From an uncultured Aquincola sp. (lineage in GTDB: Bacteria; Pseudomonadota; Gammaproteobacteria; Burkholderiales; Burkholderiaceae): a stretch of 7,793 nucleotides of DNA. Shown here piece after piece: positions 5,378 through 7,793 of the stretch. The notes beneath the pieces were generated by a model. That model was not told the DNA's origin and ran no database searches. It saw only the letters and a list, made by a program, of their open reading frames with translations. Location of the stretch: the NCBI GenBank assembly GCA_937883885.1, contig CAKZXL010000695.1, forward strand, positions 1 through 7,793, in the 5' to 3' direction. The translations under genes were made by a program, and so were the position numbers. Positions within the stretch are counted from its first letter, which is position 1, and the number at the start of each line of letters is the position of its first letter.

Positions 5378-7408
5378 ATGCTGCAACACACCGCCGGCCC
5401 GCGCCGGCCTTCGACCCCCTCGCCCCGCCGCCGCGCCGTGCTGCCACCTGGCGGCTGGCTGCTGCTGGCCATCGCGCCCTGGCTGGGCGCCTGTGGCAGC
5501 GGCGACGACCGGCCGGCCCAGGCCACGCTGGGCCGCGACAGCCTGCCGCTGATCAGCCAGGACGGCTACCAGTTCAAGGACTTCAACCGCAACGGCACGC
5601 TGGAGCCCTTCGAGGACTGGCGCCGCAGCCCCGAGGCGCGCGCGGCCGACCTGGTGGGCCGCATGAACCTGGCCGAAAAGGCCGGCGCGATGATGCACGG
5701 CACTCTGGTGCTGGACGCCGCAGGCACCGCCATCGACCTGGCGGCCACCGGCCCGCTGGTCACGCAGCGAGGCGTCAACACCTTCATCACCCGCATGAGC
5801 GCCGACGCCGCCACGCTGGCCACCCAGCACAACCAGCTGCAGGCGCTGGCCGAAACCACGCGGCTGGCCATTCCGGTGTCCATCAGCAGTGATCCGCGCA
5901 ACCACTTCCAGTACACCGTGGGCCAGAGCGTGTCGGGCGGCGGCTTCACCCAGTGGCCCGAGACCCTGGGCCTGGCCGCCATCGACGATGCCGACCTGAC
6001 CCGCCGCTTCGGCGACATCGCCCGCCAGGAGTACCGCGCGGTGGGCCTGCATGTGGCCTTGTCGCCGATGGCCGACCTGGCCACCGAGCCGCGCTGGGGC
6101 CGCATCTTCGGCACCTTCGGTGAAGACCGGGCGCAGGTCAGCCGCCAGGTGCAGGCCTATGTGCAGGGCTTTCAGGGCCGCAGCGACGGCCTGGCGGCCG
6201 AGGGCGTGGTGGCGGTGGTCAAGCACTGGGGCGGCTACGGCGCCGCCAAGGACGGCTGGGACAGCCACAACCCCTACGGCAAGCTGATGACCTTTCCGGG
6301 CGCCAACCTGGCCGAGCACCTCAAAGCCTTCGACGGCGCCTTCGCGGCCGGCGTGGGTTCGTTGATGCCGACCTACTCGATGCCCGAAGGCACGGTGACG
6401 GTGGACGGCGTGACGCTGGAGAACGTGGGCGGCGGCTACAACAAGCCGCTGCTGACCGAGCTGCTGCGCAACCGCCGCGGCTTCGACGGCGTGATCGTCA
6501 GCGACTGGGGCATCACCTCCGACTGCACAGGGCCCTGCCTGACCGGCGCGCCGGCCGGCGTGTCGCCGTTCGCGTTCTTCTCGTCCTTCGGCACCTCCTG
6601 GGGCGTGGAGGGCTTGAGCCGGCGTGCCCGCTTCGTGAAGGCGGTGGACGCGGGCATGGACCAGTTCGGCGGCACCGAAGACAGCGATTTCCTGGTGCAG
6701 GCGGTGCAGGCCGGCGAGCTGACCGAAGCACGGCTGGACACCTCGGTGCGCCGCATCCTGCGGCAGAAGTTCCGCCAGGGCCTGTTCGAGAACCCGTATG
6801 TTGAGGCGCAGGCCGCCGCCACGCTGGTGGCTACGCCCGCCCACCATGCCGATGCGCTGGAGGCGCAGCGCCGCTCGCAGGTGCTGCTGCAAAACCGCAA
6901 CCAGCGGCTGCCGCTGGCGGCCAGCGTGCGCAAGGTCTGGCTGTACGGCATCAATGCCGACGTGGCGCGCAGCTATGGCTACACCGTGGTGGCCACGCCG
7001 GCTGAAGCAGACGTGGCCCTGGTGCGCACCGCCACGCCCAGCGAGCTGCTGCACCCGGGCTACATCTTCGGGTTGCTGCAGCATGAAGGCACGCTGGCCT
7101 TTGCCGATGGCCAGGCCGACTACGAAGCCATCAAGGCCGCGGCCGCGGTGGTGCCCACGGTGGTCACGGTGTACATGGACCGGCCGGCCGTGCTCACCGC
7201 GCTGGTGGACAAGGTCGATGCGCTGCTGGCCAATTTCGGCGTCAGCGACGCGGCGCTGTTCGACGTGCTCACCGGCCGCGCCAGCCCGCGCGGCAAGCTG
7301 CCGGTGGAGCTGCCGCGCTCGATGGAAGCGGTGGCCGCGCAGAAGTCAGACCTGCCGCACGACTCGGCGCAGCCGCTGTTCCCGTACGGCCACGGGCTGG
7401 GGTACTGA
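5378..7408 (+). CDS. Glycoside hydrolase family 3 lipoprotein (beta-glucosidase-like)
   Basis: 676-residue exo-acting beta-glycosidase, probably releasing glucose or another sugar from the non-reducing end of beta-glycosides. Residues 1-38 form a lipoprotein signal: basic region with R17-R-R, hydrophobic core, and lipobox L36-G-A-C39. G40 follows the Cys, so there is no Asp retention signal and outer-membrane anchoring is likely. Residues 68-79 match an EF-hand-type calcium loop (D68, N70, N72, G73, E79) and are followed by the (beta/alpha)8 domain: D-P-R-N-H in the substrate loop, E-P-R239-W-G-R then F-G-E-D, K282-H283, and G-V-I-V-S-D376-W-G with D376 as nucleophile. The GH3 C-domain starts at V-L-L-Q-N near residue 502 and runs to a closing F-P-Y-G-H-G-L-G-Y. 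The protein stops there, without the fibronectin-III-like domain many GH3 enzymes add. The acid/base residue cannot be assigned by eye. Divergent from the AraC gene, its likely regulator. Family sure; glucosidase versus xylosidase or other specificity open. Confidence 0.93.
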   Translation: MLQHTAGPRRPSTPSPRRRAVLPPGGWLLLAIAPWLGACGSGDDRPAQATLGRDSLPLISQDGYQFKDFNRNGTLEPFEDWRRSPEARAADLVGRMNLAEKAGAMMHGTLVLDAAGTAIDLAATGPLVTQRGVNTFITRMSADAATLATQHNQLQALAETTRLAIPVSISSDPRNHFQYTVGQSVSGGGFTQWPETLGLAAIDDADLTRRFGDIARQEYRAVGLHVALSPMADLATEPRWGRIFGTFGEDRAQVSRQVQAYVQGFQGRSDGLAAEGVVAVVKHWGGYGAAKDGWDSHNPYGKLMTFPGANLAEHLKAFDGAFAAGVGSLMPTYSMPEGTVTVDGVTLENVGGGYNKPLLTELLRNRRGFDGVIVSDWGITSDCTGPCLTGAPAGVSPFAFFSSFGTSWGVEGLSRRARFVKAVDAGMDQFGGTEDSDFLVQAVQAGELTEARLDTSVRRILRQKFRQGLFENPYVEAQAAATLVATPAHHADALEAQRRSQVLLQNRNQRLPLAASVRKVWLYGINADVARSYGYTVVATPAEADVALVRTATPSELLHPGYIFGLLQHEGTLAFADGQADYEAIKAAAAVVPTVVTVYMDRPAVLTALVDKVDALLANFGVSDAALFDVLTGRASPRGKLPVELPRSMEAVAAQKSDLPHDSAQPLFPYGHGLGY

Positions 7409-7413
7409 ACCCC
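7399..7413. terminator. Small hairpin over the GH3 stop codon, possible bidirectional terminator
   Basis: GGGGT (7399-7403) and ACCCC (7409-7413) form a 5-bp stem with a 5-nt loop that includes the GH3 stop codon, just outside the end of the convergent chemoreceptor gene. It is short and has no T-run on either strand; weak support. Confidence 0.2.
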
Positions 7414-7415
7414 GC

Positions 7416-7793
7416 TCAGTGCAGCGCCGGCTCGGTGCGGAAGGTGTTCATCAGCGCCGTCAGCCGCTGGGCCTGTTCCTTCAGGCTTTGCGCGGCGGCG
7501 GCTGATTGCTCCACCAGCGCGGCGTTCTGCTGCGTCATCTGATCGAGCTGGTGGACCGACTGGCCGATCTGCCCGATGCCCTGGCTTTGTTCGGCGGAGG
7601 CGGCGGTGATCTCGCCGATGATGTCGGTCACGCGCTGCACGCTGGCCACGATCTCGCCCATCGTGCTGCCGGCATCACGCACCAGGCGCGAGCCGGTTTC
7701 CACCCGTTCGACGCTGGCGCCGATCAGGGTCTTGATCTCCTTGGCGGCCTCGGCGCTGCGCTGGGCCAGGCTGCGCACCTCGCCGGCCACCAC
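7416..7793 (-). CDS. Methyl-accepting chemotaxis protein, C-terminal fragment (cut by window edge)
   Basis: Only the last 125 residues of a chemoreceptor are in the window; the gene continues past base 7793, and its first codons here (Val-Val-Ala-Gly-Glu-Val-Arg) are internal, not a start. They match the segment just after the hairpin tip, followed by the descending methylation helix with [10 protein letters not shown] near the end and a short non-pentapeptide tail. It aligns without gaps to residues 480-598 of the receptor at the left end, roughly 60% identical by my hand count. The sensor domain lies outside, so the ligand is unknown. It converges on the GH3 gene with only 7 bp between stop codons, so the two transcripts probably overlap. 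Confidence 0.95.
   Translation of the reverse strand: MVAGEVRSLAQRSAEAAKEIKTLIGASVERVETGSRLVRDAGSTMGEIVASVQRVTDIIGEITAASAEQSQGIGQIGQSVHQLDQMTQQNAALVEQSAAAAQSLKEQAQRLTALMNTFRTEPALH

Noticed and set aside
5297..7084. A 595-codon open frame on the minus strand opposite the GH3 gene
   Set aside because: Composition is Arg/Gln/His/Gly/Ala-rich with no domain pattern, as expected of an antisense shadow in GC-rich DNA; the GH3 frame carries full catalytic motifs and a Shine-Dalgarno.

Overview
The window is GC-rich (roughly 70% by eye) DNA with dense coding, strong third-position G/C bias and betaproteobacterial-looking protein families: 36-heptad-type chemoreceptors, an OpgC-type membrane acyltransferase and an AraC regulator with an Arabinose_bd-like sensor half. 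A free-living Burkholderiales relative (the Rubrivivax / Roseateles / Ideonella kind of lineage) is the best guess. This is inferred from protein style, not from a marker gene. I see no rRNA, tRNA, CRISPR array, insertion sequence or phage gene.

Layout, left to right. (1) 31-1836 (+): a complete methyl-accepting chemotaxis protein with a periplasmic double-Cache sensor that carries the full residue set expected for amino-acid binding. (2) 1956-2786 (+): a secreted SGNH/GDSL hydrolase. (3) 2662-4017 (-): a multi-pass OpgC-like acyltransferase whose last 41 codons, counting the stop, lie antisense to the end of the SGNH gene. (4) 4121-5248 (-): an AraC-family regulator, 103 bp upstream of the acyltransferase and on the same strand. 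(5) 5378-7408 (+): a lipoprotein glycoside hydrolase family 3 enzyme, divergent from the AraC gene across a 129-bp gap with small inverted and direct repeats. (6) 7416-7793 (-): the C-terminal end of a second chemoreceptor, cut by the window edge and ending 7 bp from the GH3 stop codon.

How the genes may work together. The middle four genes are a hydrolase that could remove acyl groups, a membrane protein that could add them, a regulator, and a cell-envelope beta-glycosidase. This fits a small envelope-glucan or glycoside modification and turnover locus, with the AraC protein as the likely regulator of the divergent GH3 gene and perhaps of the acyltransferase downstream of itself. That link is inference from neighbourhood and family; each gene is ordinary on its own. 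The two chemoreceptors flank the block in inverted orientation and probably belong to the large receptor set typical of such bacteria. I found no clearly new system. The points most worth a second look are the amino-acid motif in the first receptor, the tail-to-tail overlap of the SGNH and OpgC genes, and the AraC/GH3 control region.
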